The notes: a model not told the origin generated them from the sequence alone. 64,000 nucleotides of DNA from Lentibacillus jeotgali (GCF_000224785.1 NZ_AGAV01000014.1:1-64000), one strand, 5' to 3'; numbered from the stretch's first letter, positions 47,610-57,327 are shown. Numbers and translations: made by a program.

Positions 47610-48986
47610 ATGGGGAAACTGGAAGCGGCAGAAATTATTGATCAGCATCGTACGTTTTTTCTTACCGGTAAAACATTGGATCCTGCATTTCGAAAAGAGC
47701 AGCTGACTTCACTTAAGGGCATGCTTAAATCCTACCAGCAGGAGATTTACCATGCTTTAAAAAATGATTTGAATAAATCGGAGTATGAGGCTTTTACAAC
47801 TGAATTGGGATATTTATACACTGACATTGATTTTGCGCTAAAACACCTGAAAGACTGGGTGAGCCTGGAAAAAGTCGAAACGCCGCTCACCCATAAAGGG
47901 AGTAAAAGCTATATCCAGAAAGAGCCTTATGGCGTCACACTGATTATGGCACCTTGGAACTACCCGCTGCATTTGGCAATCGCACCGGCAATCGGTGCCA
48001 TAGCTGCCGGGAATACGGTTGTATTAAAACCTTCCGAACTCACACAGTCGACATCCACTATACTGGCCGATATGATCCGCTCAACATTTGATGCATCTTA
48101 TTTTACTGTTGTCGAAGGTGCCAAAGACGTCAGCCAGCAATTGCTGGAACAACGGTGGGATTACATCTTTTTTACCGGCAGCACAAATGTCGGCAAAATT
48201 GTCATGGAACAAGCGAGCAAACACCTGACACCGGTCACGCTGGAATTGGGCGGCAAAAGCCCTGCCATCGTTGATCAGGATGCCAAAATTGACCTTGCTG
48301 CCAAACGGATTGTCTGGGGCAAATTCACAAACGCCGGACAGACGTGTGTTGCACCGGATTATGTTTACGTGCATGAGAAAGTGAAGCTAAAGCTATTAAG
48401 AGCGATGAAAAAACATATCAAATCGCTTTACGGCAAAAAACCGGTTCAAAATTATGATTATGTCCGGATTGTTAACAAACAGCATTTTGACCGGCTGAAT
48501 GCCTTTATGACGGATGGAGAGATAATTCATGGCGGTGAGATCAATGAAGAAAAGCTAACAATTGAACCGACCATTCTGGATAAGATAAACTGGGATGATG
48601 CGATTATGCAAGAGGAAATTTTCGGGCCACTGTTGCCTGTTATGACATTCAGCTCACTGGATGACCTCATTTCAGAGATGAAAGAGATGGAAAAACCGCT
48701 TGCTCTCTATTATTTCGGCGAAAACGAGCTGAAACAGCAGAAACTAATGCTAAATGTATCGTTTGGCGGCGGCTGCATTAATGATACACTTTATCACCTT
48801 GCCAATCCGCACCTGCCATTCGGGGGGGTCGGCAACAGCGGTATGGGTGCCTATCACGGCAAGTACAGCTTTGATACGTTCTCCCACCGGAAAAGCATTT
48901 TAAAACAGACCACTAAATTTGATATTCCGTTCAGATATCCAGGCGGAAGATTAGCCAGGGCCGTTATCAAACGCCTTATGAATTAA
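47610..48986 (+). CDS. Aldehyde dehydrogenase (class 3-like)
   Basis: A 458-residue NAD(P)-dependent aldehyde dehydrogenase. Cofactor loop FTGSTNVGK, catalytic glutamate in LELGGKSP and nucleophile cysteine in NAGQTCVAPDY. The short form with a C-terminal hydrophobic/basic tail resembles long-chain or class 3 enzymes (YwdH-like). GGAGG precedes ATG. Could remove reactive aldehydes together with NamA, which handles enals (inference). Confidence 0.9.
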   Translation: MGKLEAAEIIDQHRTFFLTGKTLDPAFRKEQLTSLKGMLKSYQQEIYHALKNDLNKSEYEAFTTELGYLYTDIDFALKHLKDWVSLEKVETPLTHKGSKSYIQKEPYGVTLIMAPWNYPLHLAIAPAIGAIAAGNTVVLKPSELTQSTSTILADMIRSTFDASYFTVVEGAKDVSQQLLEQRWDYIFFTGSTNVGKIVMEQASKHLTPVTLELGGKSPAIVDQDAKIDLAAKRIVWGKFTNAGQTCVAPDYVYVHEKVKLKLLRAMKKHIKSLYGKKPVQNYDYVRIVNKQHFDRLNAFMTDGEIIHGGEINEEKLTIEPTILDKINWDDAIMQEEIFGPLLPVMTFSSLDDLISEMKEMEKPLALYYFGENELKQQKLMLNVSFGGGCINDTLYHLANPHLPFGGVGNSGMGAYHGKYSFDTFSHRKSILKQTTKFDIPFRYPGGRLARAVIKRLMN

Positions 48987-49032
48987 AAAATAAGCGCTTC
49001 TGCTTCCTAATCGGCAGAGGCGCTTATTTTTT
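48985..49032. terminator. Bidirectional terminator between the aldehyde dehydrogenase gene and dinB
   Basis: AAAAAATAAGCGC-TTCTGC pairs with GCAGAGGCGCTTATTTTTT. The right arm includes the last codons and stop of dinB, so the DinB Lys-rich tail is encoded within the terminator. Confidence 0.9.
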
Positions 49033-50274
49033 CTTATAATCATCCAGGAAGTCTTTTTGGAAACTTGTCCGCGGCTGGTCTTCCCTCTCGTCATTCCTGA
49101 TTTGTTTAAAGAGGTTTTTCCCGTATTTCCGGGACAAATGATCAATCGCTTCATACAATTTTTCTTTTCCGGCTTCTTCTTCGTATGTGAATAAATCGAG
49201 CTGTTTGGCAATATTCTTTTTCTCGTCAACATCCTGGACAGTTATGCCAAGGAGCCTGATTGGCTCCAGATTCCAATGCTTTTGAAACAGTTCATTGGCA
49301 AATTGGAGGATTTCGGATTTATTTTCTATAAAATGGTGCAGTTTCTTGCTTCGCGTAATCGTTTTATGGTCATGATACCTGATCATGATCTGCACACTCT
49401 GCCCTGCTGCCTGTTTCCGCCTCATTCGCCGCTCGACATTTTCCGCAAGCTTATGCATCAGTTTGCGGATCTCTGCCTCATCAATTGTATCTTCTGCTAG
49501 TGTTTGAGAGCTGCCGATACTTTTAAATTCATGCACCGCCTCCGGATCAACCGGCCTCGTGTCGATCCCGTTTGCCTTATTCTGCAGCCGTTCACCGTTG
49601 ATGCCGAGTATTTGCTTCAGCTGATAAGGATCTCCATTGGCAAGATCACCTATCGTTTTAATATCGAATGATCGCAGTTTTTTTGCCGTCTTTTCACCAA
49701 CACCATACATTTCCTCAATCGGAAGCGGCCAAAGCTTTTCACTGATGTCCCGCTTCCGCAATACCGTAATGCCCATTGGTTTTTTCATGTCCGAGGCCAT
49801 CTTCGCGAGAAACTTATTAGGCGCAATGCCGATACTGCAAGGGAGATCCAGTTCAACACTTATTTTTTGCTGCAGGTTTTGGGCAATTTCAATCGGATTG
49901 CCGTGCTGTTCGGTGCCGGTTATATCCATATACCCTTCATCGATGGAAACAGGCTGGATATATGGTGTTATCTCAGCAAGCGTTTGGAATATTTCCTTCG
50001 ATGCTGTTCGGTACCGGTCAAAGTTCGGACGCAGAACAATTAATTCCGGGCAAAGCCTCCGCGCCTGCCATAATTGCATTGTTGTTTTAACACCTTTGGC
50101 CCTTGCCTCATAGCTGCTTGTAACGACAATCCCTTTCCGCTCTTCCGGATTGCCGGCAATCGCCAAAGGTTTGCCTTTCAGTTCAGGGTTATAGGCCATT
50201 TCAACCGACGCGTAAAATGAGTTCATATCGACATGAAAAATGACCCTTCCTTTTTTTGGATACCATTGTGACAT
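49024..50274 (-). CDS. dinB: DNA polymerase IV (DinB/YqjH)
   Basis: A 416-residue Y-family polymerase: HVDMNSFYASVE and SIDEGYMDI carry the catalytic acids, GIAPNKFLAKMASD is the DinB palm motif, and the clamp-binding QLDLF lies near the C-terminus. Performs error-prone bypass. Second Y-family enzyme in this window. Stands alone between convergent and divergent neighbours. Confidence 0.94.
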   Translation of the reverse strand: MSQWYPKKGRVIFHVDMNSFYASVEMAYNPELKGKPLAIAGNPEERKGIVVTSSYEARAKGVKTTMQLWQARRLCPELIVLRPNFDRYRTASKEIFQTLAEITPYIQPVSIDEGYMDITGTEQHGNPIEIAQNLQQKISVELDLPCSIGIAPNKFLAKMASDMKKPMGITVLRKRDISEKLWPLPIEEMYGVGEKTAKKLRSFDIKTIGDLANGDPYQLKQILGINGERLQNKANGIDTRPVDPEAVHEFKSIGSSQTLAEDTIDEAEIRKLMHKLAENVERRMRRKQAAGQSVQIMIRYHDHKTITRSKKLHHFIENKSEILQFANELFQKHWNLEPIRLLGITVQDVDEKKNIAKQLDLFTYEEEAGKEKLYEAIDHLSRKYGKNLFKQIRNDEREDQPRTSFQKDFLDDYKKK

Positions 50275-50392
50275 CGCAAGACATCCCTTTGAACATAATT
50301 AACTTAATTATATCATCTATTAAAAAAGCCTGCCGGGTAAATGATAGCACCATCCGGTCGATTTTGACGCGATTCAACTTTCATCATGAATG

Positions 50393-51190
50393 TCACAATT
50401 CGATTTCCCATTCATCTTTAAGGATCAGATATAGCACGAGCAAAGTATCTTCTGTTCCCCGGATACTCATATTATCCGGTACCACTCCGATTTTAGGAAA
50501 CAATGCAGCCGCTAATCTTTTTGTCAGATCTGTTCGATCGGCATCTTCTAATTGCAATAATCGTTCACTGTATCTTTTCAGTAAGTTCCATTCTTTCATC
50601 CCTAATGACCAGAGCGCCCAAGTATCAATCGGTAGGCTTTCTTTGGTAAGTCCTCTGGATTCAATTTCTTTTTCAATTGGATCGTATTTTCCCTTGCTCT
50701 TAACACGTCGTTCATGTACAACAATGGTGCCGGCTGCCATATCACCTAAACGTTTATGTCTTGAATGAAAGAAGACCATGATGATCCCTATAAAATAAGC
50801 TGTCGGAAGCATATCGATAATACGGAGCAAGTTACGAATCAGGCTTGAGAGCAATGTTATGCTGTGCCCATTGTCCTGAATAACTCTGATGCCCAATAGT
50901 CGTTTTCCGAGTGTTTTACCGCCAAAAAAATATTCACATACAAAAAAATAGCCCCAATAAACAGCAAATATAACCATAATTAAAATAGTCAATGGAACGG
51001 CTGAACCGGCCAAAAAAGACGAAAAACCGGATTGTACGACTAATACCACAAAAAGAATCGTCACAATATTGAACGCTGTCAGCAAAAGCTGATCGATTAT
51101 CATGGCACCCGACCTGCTGCCAAGACCCGCCAATTTAAAATTAAGGGAGACAAACTCCGGTGTTTTTACAGCTACTTCTTCTTGATTCAT
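50393..51190 (-). CDS. RDD family membrane protein
   Basis: A 265-residue protein with the RDD signature (GSRSGAMIIDQLL), three to four membrane helices to about 150, RHKRLGDMAAGTIVV, and a 100-residue soluble charged C-terminal tail. RDD proteins are often transporters or antiporters; function here unknown. AAGGAG precedes ATG. Divergent from a SpoIIM-like gene; this pair is commonly found beside MoxR clusters. Confidence 0.85.
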   Translation of the reverse strand: MNQEEVAVKTPEFVSLNFKLAGLGSRSGAMIIDQLLLTAFNIVTILFVVLVVQSGFSSFLAGSAVPLTILIMVIFAVYWGYFFVCEYFFGGKTLGKRLLGIRVIQDNGHSITLLSSLIRNLLRIIDMLPTAYFIGIIMVFFHSRHKRLGDMAAGTIVVHERRVKSKGKYDPIEKEIESRGLTKESLPIDTWALWSLGMKEWNLLKRYSERLLQLEDADRTDLTKRLAAALFPKIGVVPDNMSIRGTEDTLLVLYLILKDEWEIEL

Positions 51191-51289
51191 TTATACTTGC
51201 TCCTTTTTATGATTTGAAGGTTTCAATTACCGTCAGGAAAAATTATAATAGATTGAGATATTCATTACATCTTAAAGGAAGGTGCAGCT

Positions 51290-52270
51290 GTGAATATAAG
51301 ACAATTTATCAAAGCGAACCGCGATGACTGGAAAAAACTTGAACAATACATAATAATATTTGGCAAAAATAGGCGATCATTGAGCGGACAAGATATTGAC
51401 CAATTTAACCGGCTTTATCAAAAATCAGCGCAGCATCTGTCCTATGGCCAAACTTATTTTCCAAATGAAGATGTAACGGTTTATTTGAATGAACTGGTCG
51501 CAAAAGCTCACAATCTGTTATACAAAGATCAAGTTTCCAGCCTCCGGCAAATCCGCACGTTTTTCAGTACAACATTTATTGGACTACTGCTGGAGCAGTG
51601 GAAGGCTGTTATCGTGGCCATGATCCTGTTTACTGCCGGCGCACTTGCTGCCTTTCTATCTGTACTTAATGATCCACTCAATCTCTATTCCCTGCTGCCT
51701 GAACAAGTGGCTCAATCGGTCAATCCCGAACAGCTTGGTACAAATACCGGATCGGTAGATGCTTCATTGATGTCTGCCTCGATTATGACCAACAATATCC
51801 AGGTCGCATTCCTGGCATTTGCAGGGGGCATCACGTTCGGGATCTTGACAATCTATATTATGGTCTCGAACGGTGTGATGGTAGGTGCGCTTGCAGGCCT
51901 TTTCTGGCATTACGGGAATTCTTATGAATTCTGGGCGTTCATCGTTCCGCACGGTGTTATAGAACTGGCCGCCATCTTCATAGCAGGCGGCGCCGGGCTT
52001 TTGATGGGCTATAAATTGTTTGCACCGGGACCATTATCACGCGCCTATCAGTTAAAACGTCAGGCAAAACGTTCAGTGCAGCTTTTGCTTGGGACCATTC
52101 CGCTCTTCATTATCGCTGGTATTATCGAGGGCTTTATTACCCCTACATCCCTCTCACTGGAAACAAAATATGCTGTTGCGGCGCTTACCATGACAGGGTT
52201 AATTGTATACGTTGCCTGCGGGAAAGTGCTGCTTCAAAAGAACAATGCTAAAGCATACCCTCATTCATAA
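51290..52270 (+). CDS. SpoIIM/DUF95 superfamily membrane protein
   Basis: A 326-residue protein with a soluble N-terminal ~95 residues and six or so membrane helices including HGVIELAAIFIAGGAGLLMGYKLF, the DUF95 (SpoIIM superfamily) hallmark. Distinct from the true SpoIIM at 35.9 kb, which is shorter. GTG start behind AAGGAAGG. Its 3' end overlaps the convergent DUF58 gene by 23 bp. Probably works with the RDD/MoxR neighbours. Confidence 0.85.
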   Translation: MNIRQFIKANRDDWKKLEQYIIIFGKNRRSLSGQDIDQFNRLYQKSAQHLSYGQTYFPNEDVTVYLNELVAKAHNLLYKDQVSSLRQIRTFFSTTFIGLLLEQWKAVIVAMILFTAGALAAFLSVLNDPLNLYSLLPEQVAQSVNPEQLGTNTGSVDASLMSASIMTNNIQVAFLAFAGGITFGILTIYIMVSNGVMVGALAGLFWHYGNSYEFWAFIVPHGVIELAAIFIAGGAGLLMGYKLFAPGPLSRAYQLKRQAKRSVQLLLGTIPLFIIAGIIEGFITPTSLSLETKYAVAALTMTGLIVYVACGKVLLQKNNAKAYPHS

Positions 52271-53606
52271 TGCGGATATAGTGCGAGACAGCGGCTGTAA
52301 CCAGGCGTTCTTCTTTTGCTTCCACCATGGAGAGCCCTTGTTTTTCCCAGTATGTTTTCTTCTGTTTTTTGAAACCGATTTGTTGCTGAGCAACACTTTT
52401 GACCATGGCGATTTTCGAACTGTCCGGTTCTTGTCTTGCCGCTGCCAGCAATGTTTTGTCTTCGATTCCAATCAGCATAAACAAATGCCGCTGACGCATC
52501 CGTCTTAAATGATGGAGCACGGTTTCTTCATACAAAAATGTCTGGACATCACTGAATAACAGAATCAGACTTCTCTTCTTCAGAGCGGCGGACAAATAAT
52601 TGAAAGCCGCCGAATAATTGGCTTCACTTGCCTCAACATGTATAGTGGAGATGGTTTGCAATATCTTTTGTAAGTGCCCCATCCCTTTTTCAGGAGGCAC
52701 AAATCGCTGGACATCCGTGGAAAAAGCAAGTACTGCGACATAGTCGCCATTTCTGAGGGCAGCGGCAGCTGTTGTCAATGCTGCCTCCAACGCCTTTTCC
52801 AACCGGTTGCCTGTTTTTAGTTCAGCACCCATCATCCGTCCGCAGTCGATCAGAATTGTCACATACTTTCCATGCTCGGGTTCGTATTCATTGCTCATGA
52901 TCTCCTGCAACTTTGCTGTTTGGCGCCAGTTGATCTTTCGTGGATCATCCCCGACAGCATAGCTGCGAATTCGGGCAAATTCCCCTGCTTCAGAACGCTG
53001 CTTCCTGACTCTGACACCTTCATGCAGCAAAAACTGCTGCGGACTTTCCAAATATCGCTTTGTTTGAGTTAAATCAGGGATGACTCTCACGTGCTGCTTT
53101 ATGACAGCAGCTGTCTGTTTTTCCCATAGTCCAAAGACACTTCTGTAGCGGACGAAAAGTTTATCAATCTCATAATTCCCTCTTACTGGCGCAATGACCT
53201 GATAAGATAACGCCGAAGTCTCCTGGGCTTTAATCGTCCCTTCAAATGGGAATGGCGTCCGGAATGATTGGGGAATCCCATCGGTCAGCCGAACACTGCA
53301 TGCTTTGTTTGAAGCGTTGGTAACCTCTATTTGCACGGCATATGTTATACCCCGCTCCAATGCATCTGGTATCTTTCGTTTAAATGATAAATCTTTCTTC
53401 TTTGGTGACAACCATAGGTCCAGCAGACTGATCAATAAAAGAAGCCCATTCATAACAAACAGCCATATCCATGACACATTTGAGAAAGCAGCCATGACAG
53501 TAATCCCGATGGAAAATATAAGAAACAAAGCGAGCAGCCGCTTTCCCGGTAAAATGCCCCTATCGCGGAACAGCAACCGATCCCACAAGCTCTTCAATGA
53601 TTTCAT
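52248..53606 (-). CDS. DUF58 (von Willebrand A-like) protein
   Basis: A 452-residue protein: two N-terminal membrane helices (about 25-65), a beta-rich region, the DUF58 core (VRKQRSEAGEFARIRSYAVGDDPRKINWRQTAK) and a VWA-like fold. The metal-site motif normally DxSxS reads IDCGRMMG, so the MIDAS looks degenerate. DUF58 proteins are encoded beside MoxR ATPases. ATG 53606 follows GGAG at 9 bp and overlaps the MoxR gene by 47 bp. Confidence 0.85.
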   Translation of the reverse strand: MKSLKSLWDRLLFRDRGILPGKRLLALFLIFSIGITVMAAFSNVSWIWLFVMNGLLLLISLLDLWLSPKKKDLSFKRKIPDALERGITYAVQIEVTNASNKACSVRLTDGIPQSFRTPFPFEGTIKAQETSALSYQVIAPVRGNYEIDKLFVRYRSVFGLWEKQTAAVIKQHVRVIPDLTQTKRYLESPQQFLLHEGVRVRKQRSEAGEFARIRSYAVGDDPRKINWRQTAKLQEIMSNEYEPEHGKYVTILIDCGRMMGAELKTGNRLEKALEAALTTAAAALRNGDYVAVLAFSTDVQRFVPPEKGMGHLQKILQTISTIHVEASEANYSAAFNYLSAALKKRSLILLFSDVQTFLYEETVLHHLRRMRQRHLFMLIGIEDKTLLAAARQEPDSSKIAMVKSVAQQQIGFKKQKKTYWEKQGLSMVEAKEERLVTAAVSHYIRIMNEGML

Positions 53607-54489
53607 CCAGGCCAACTCCCTCCAATTCCATGTGCGGGGCTAACTGCAGACGATGCCGCAATGCCGGTTTGGCAACCATTTTGACATCATCAGGTGTGAC
53701 ATACTCCCGGCCCGTTAAATATGCCCAGCTTCTCGCAGCCTTTGCAATGGAAATCGCCGCCCGTGTGCTTGCACCAAAACGGAAAGCTTCCATATCCCGC
53801 GTCTGACGTATAATTTGCATAATGTACGTTAAAATATCATCATTCAATTTAGTCGCTACCGCTTCCCGTCGTATGGACAAAAAAGCTTCCATATCGATTA
53901 TGGGATTCATCACTGTTTCATCGTGTGTTCCTTCCAATACCTGTCTTAAGACATTTGTTTCTTCTTCAAACCCGGGAAAATCAACATTCAGTTTCAATAA
54001 AAACCGGTCCTGCTGCGCTTCCGGCAATGGATATGTCCCTTCAAATTCAATCGGATTCTGAGTAGCCACGACAAAAAAGACATCCGAAAGCGGGTATGTC
54101 TCCCCTTGAATCGTCACCTGTTTTTCCTCCATCGCTTCCAATAAGGCCGCTTGCGTTTTGGCCGGTGTACGGTTAATCTCGTCTGCCAGAAGTATATTTG
54201 AAAAAATCGGCCCCTTGATTGTTTGGAAGTTACTATCCTGCATGTTGTAAATAGTGCTGCCAGTTATATCACTCGGAAGCAAATCAGGTGTGAATTGGAT
54301 TCGATTAAAGCTTCCATTCAATAAATCCGCCAATGTCCGCACCATCTGCGTTTTTCCGGTGCCTGGCACACCTTCAATTAATACGTGACCATCTGCTAAA
54401 ACAGCCGATAACAAGAGCTTCAGATTCATAGACTGACCATGAATCCGCTCTTCATATTTCTCCAACAATAATGCCAGCTCATTCCTCAT
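53560..54489 (-). CDS. MoxR family AAA+ ATPase
   Basis: A 309-residue AAA+ ATPase: Walker A GVPGTGKTQ, Walker B LLADEINR, sensor 1 VVATQNP, and EGTYPLPEAQQDRF, all MoxR hallmarks. MoxR proteins act as chaperones that remodel or insert metals into partner proteins, usually with VWA proteins. Start overlaps the DUF4350 stop (ATGA) and its end overlaps DUF58, indicating a tightly coupled operon. Confidence 0.93.
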   Translation of the reverse strand: MRNELALLLEKYEERIHGQSMNLKLLLSAVLADGHVLIEGVPGTGKTQMVRTLADLLNGSFNRIQFTPDLLPSDITGSTIYNMQDSNFQTIKGPIFSNILLADEINRTPAKTQAALLEAMEEKQVTIQGETYPLSDVFFVVATQNPIEFEGTYPLPEAQQDRFLLKLNVDFPGFEEETNVLRQVLEGTHDETVMNPIIDMEAFLSIRREAVATKLNDDILTYIMQIIRQTRDMEAFRFGASTRAAISIAKAARSWAYLTGREYVTPDDVKMVAKPALRHRLQLAPHMELEGVGLDEIIEELVGSVAVPR

Positions 54490-55637
54490 TCGCCCTCAAC
54501 CTCTTTCCGTAATCGATTTATCCTTTTCGACCAGGACATATATGTTTTTTTATCTATACGTTCCTTCTGCAATACATTTGTTAAGCCGTCTATGTCATTT
54601 TTCATGTCCGGACCGGCTTCTGCTTTCTGATCAAGCTGTTCTTGTATATCCACCCAATTTTTGTAATATGGGATGCCCCATCGCTCCTGCAGAAGCATTT
54701 TCAGATAATCCGCCTGAATCTGCAATGAATCCCTGTATTGCCTGCTACGTTGATACCATGCGGCCAGTGCCTGTATACGCTCATCACTGAATCGGACTGT
54801 TTCTTCCCTTGGAACTTTGACGGGTCCGAAACGTTTGCCCTGAAACCACAGCCAGAGAGCGGCAAACAAAACCGCCTGAAATCCCAGTACCAGGATCCAG
54901 TACGGGTAAAGCGCTGTTAAGGATGGGGCATTATTAGAGCGATGTAAATATTCATCAAAATAAACTGTTTCCCATCCCGTGTTTCCAGCATGGACGAATG
55001 AGAGGATCAATTCCAGGTGATCCTGCTCTAAAATTTTTGCATTCATCATCCACTCGGGGGCTACAGCTGTTATTAATGCTCCATTTTCAAACGTGCTTTT
55101 CGTAGCGATAGCACCGGCCTCATCTTTTAATAGAATGTTATCGTTATTACTGGGATTAAGTCGAAACGCCGAATTTATTTCAGCCGTACTCACGTTTTCG
55201 TTCTGATCAGTTATGTCACCGGATGCATCCTGTGCCGGCACTGTTTCGGTACCGAACATCCCATCAGGATTTGTTTTCAAAAGCAAAATCGTGTTGCCGG
55301 ATTCCATAAAGGCCATATAGTCCTCCATCTCTTCCGTACCAGGGGTGAAGGATGGCTCAACCATGATCAGCAACTGATTATTACCCCTCCCTGTCAGCAG
55401 TTCCGGTGAGTGACGCCATCTGTTAACAGCACCGGTCTGATTATCCATATATGTATAAAAAGCTTTGACACCTGTTGGAGAAGGCGACTCTGATACAAAC
55501 GCCGGGTACTCTTTAGGGGTATCCGGTGCGATTATATAGCTGATACCGATAAACAGCAGAAGAACGGCAGCGAGCCAAATCAGTGCTCTTCTGCTTGTTA
55601 TTCTTGAATGCAAGCTTGCTGCCCCCTTATTCTTCAC
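54486..55637 (-). CDS. DUF4350 domain membrane protein
   Basis: A 383-residue protein: N-terminal helix (about 18-38), an external DUF4350-like domain (EYPAFVSESPSPTGVKAFYTY, GRGNNQLLIMVEPSF), a second helix near 255-275, and a cytoplasmic C-terminal part (FGPVKVPREETVRFSDERI). DUF4350 is typical of MoxR-DUF58 operons. GTG 55637 with AGGAAA at 6 bp is preferred to TTG 55643. Confidence 0.8.
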   Translation of the reverse strand: MKNKGAASLHSRITSRRALIWLAAVLLLFIGISYIIAPDTPKEYPAFVSESPSPTGVKAFYTYMDNQTGAVNRWRHSPELLTGRGNNQLLIMVEPSFTPGTEEMEDYMAFMESGNTILLLKTNPDGMFGTETVPAQDASGDITDQNENVSTAEINSAFRLNPSNNDNILLKDEAGAIATKSTFENGALITAVAPEWMMNAKILEQDHLELILSFVHAGNTGWETVYFDEYLHRSNNAPSLTALYPYWILVLGFQAVLFAALWLWFQGKRFGPVKVPREETVRFSDERIQALAAWYQRSRQYRDSLQIQADYLKMLLQERWGIPYYKNWVDIQEQLDQKAEAGPDMKNDIDGLTNVLQKERIDKKTYMSWSKRINRLRKEVEGE

Positions 55638-56274
55638 CGACAATTTCCTGCCGTTCGTTATATAGCCATTTCATCGTTTCATTCCGATATCTAATATAAT
55701 CATCTTGTTCTAATACTCTTTCGCCATAGACAACTTCATCAAAGACTAATGCGAGCTGACGGAATGACTCTGCCAGGTGTTTGTTGACGTGCTTCAGCTC
55801 AGCGAGATATTCCCAGTTTGTTTTCCAATTTCTTGCTTTTAGCCATTCTTTTTCATGAGAATAAAGCAGAAGTGCCAGGAACATATGCCGGGCAGCTACG
55901 GTATAGTCACCGGTTCTTTCCTGGTTTTGGGCTGCCTGAAGGTGATCATTATAGGTCCATTTTGTTTCATTCAGCGATTCTAGCGGCTTTATTTCGGTAA
56001 AGCCTCGGCTGGAGCGGGTTTGACGGACACGCTGATATACCACGAACCCTACAAGAATGAGGACAGCAGCGATGATGATAATCAGAACCAGGTCTGCAAA
56101 ACCGCTTGACGGTTCCAATCCGGAAAATACTTTGGCTAACTGTTCCCCAATCCAGTTGGTCAGACGTCCCCACCAAACCTCGAGCAAGTTTCGGTTGTCC
56201 TCATAATAAATTTGATATTCGTTTTGATCCAAAATCTCTTGCAATTGTTTCTGTTTATTATCAGTCTTTGCCAT
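55627..56274 (-). CDS. DUF4129 domain protein
   Basis: A 215-residue protein with one membrane helix (about 57-80) and a C-terminal DUF4129 domain (DYTVAARHMFLALLLYSHEKEW ... FDEVVYGER). DUF4129 is a regular partner in MoxR-DUF58 clusters, often fused to transglutaminases, which are absent here. The start among adjacent GTG/ATG codons is uncertain. Overlaps DUF4350. Confidence 0.82.
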   Translation of the reverse strand: MAKTDNKQKQLQEILDQNEYQIYYEDNRNLLEVWWGRLTNWIGEQLAKVFSGLEPSSGFADLVLIIIIAAVLILVGFVVYQRVRQTRSSRGFTEIKPLESLNETKWTYNDHLQAAQNQERTGDYTVAARHMFLALLLYSHEKEWLKARNWKTNWEYLAELKHVNKHLAESFRQLALVFDEVVYGERVLEQDDYIRYRNETMKWLYNERQEIVGEE

Positions 56275-56307
56275 CATGGCCACCACCCAGCTTGGTCAAT
56301 CAGCTTA

Positions 56308-57231
56308 TTATTTTACAATTATGGTATTCTGATAGTCGTTAATCATATGTTTTAAGTCGTCGCCGCCCTGCCGAATTTTTAAGTCAAAATAAAGAATGGC
56401 ATAACCGACCATAAATATCGTTGTTGTCAGTAACGTAACCAGATTCACAATAATCGAATACAAAACACTGTTGCCCAGAAATGTAATGAGAACCGTTTCG
56501 ACTGCTAAGCTGACTGCCAGGAATATGAGGAAAAAGACAATGTATATCCCAAAAACTTTCCAGCTGTTTTTACGAGTTAGATGCCAGCTCCTCCCTAAGC
56601 CCGGGATATTATTTTCAAATACAGCCGTCCCCAGAAAAAAGCTCCAGCGTGTCAGGAAATAGGCTGCTGCTAAGCCAACGGCAAGCATAAGAATAATCAT
56701 AATAGCGATACCTGAGACTGGATCGGCAAAAATACTCAGGACGCCGATGATCATAATGGCAATGAATGGTATGAAAAACATCGCAAATAAAATGATTCCG
56801 AATATTAAACTGCTGCCCAATATAGGCCAGAATTTTGAAAAGGCCTGTTTGATAACGCTACCGACCGCAAAATCATCCTGCGTTTTTAAGCGGGATATGG
56901 CAAAGAGAACGGCTGCTTGCGCGACAGGTATGAAAATATATGTTAAAAGCCCCACTCCCAAATTCGCGATGTCTTCCCCAAGTGTCGTATTGGCTGTTGC
57001 TTCAAAACTGTTTAACGTTTGATTAAACCAATTACTGCCGCTTCCGGCTTCTCTGAAAAAGCTTCTTCCGGTTAAAAATAAAATCATAGATTGCAATAAA
57101 TAAAGCGGCCCCACAGTAATTAAAATAATCAGGAAAAACTTTGAAAAATACTGTTTACATAATGTAAAAGCAGCATCCAGAATTTCCCCGGATCCTTTTG
57201 GCCTGTTCAGTCCTTCGTTCAATTCATTCAC
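56308..57231 (-). CDS. Polytopic membrane protein heading the MoxR operon
   Basis: A 307-residue protein with about six membrane helices and a conserved-looking start (RPKGSGEILDAAFTLCKQYFSKFF) as in uncharacterised membrane proteins and the membrane domain of some glycerophosphodiesterases. No catalytic motif. First gene of the five-gene minus-strand operon, 33 bp before the DUF4129 gene. GTG 57231 is very close to GGGGGAG; TTG 57222 is an alternative start. Confidence 0.7.
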   Translation of the reverse strand: MNELNEGLNRPKGSGEILDAAFTLCKQYFSKFFLIILITVGPLYLLQSMILFLTGRSFFREAGSGSNWFNQTLNSFEATANTTLGEDIANLGVGLLTYIFIPVAQAAVLFAISRLKTQDDFAVGSVIKQAFSKFWPILGSSLIFGIILFAMFFIPFIAIMIIGVLSIFADPVSGIAIMIILMLAVGLAAAYFLTRWSFFLGTAVFENNIPGLGRSWHLTRKNSWKVFGIYIVFFLIFLAVSLAVETVLITFLGNSVLYSIIVNLVTLLTTTIFMVGYAILYFDLKIRQGGDDLKHMINDYQNTIIVK

Positions 57232-57327
57232 GCTCCCCCATCTATCAACACCTATGTATATCTGTCATTTTAACATTCATCAGATCAATTTCAGGAAGTA
57301 TTTTTATTTTAAATGTTTTTAATAGTG

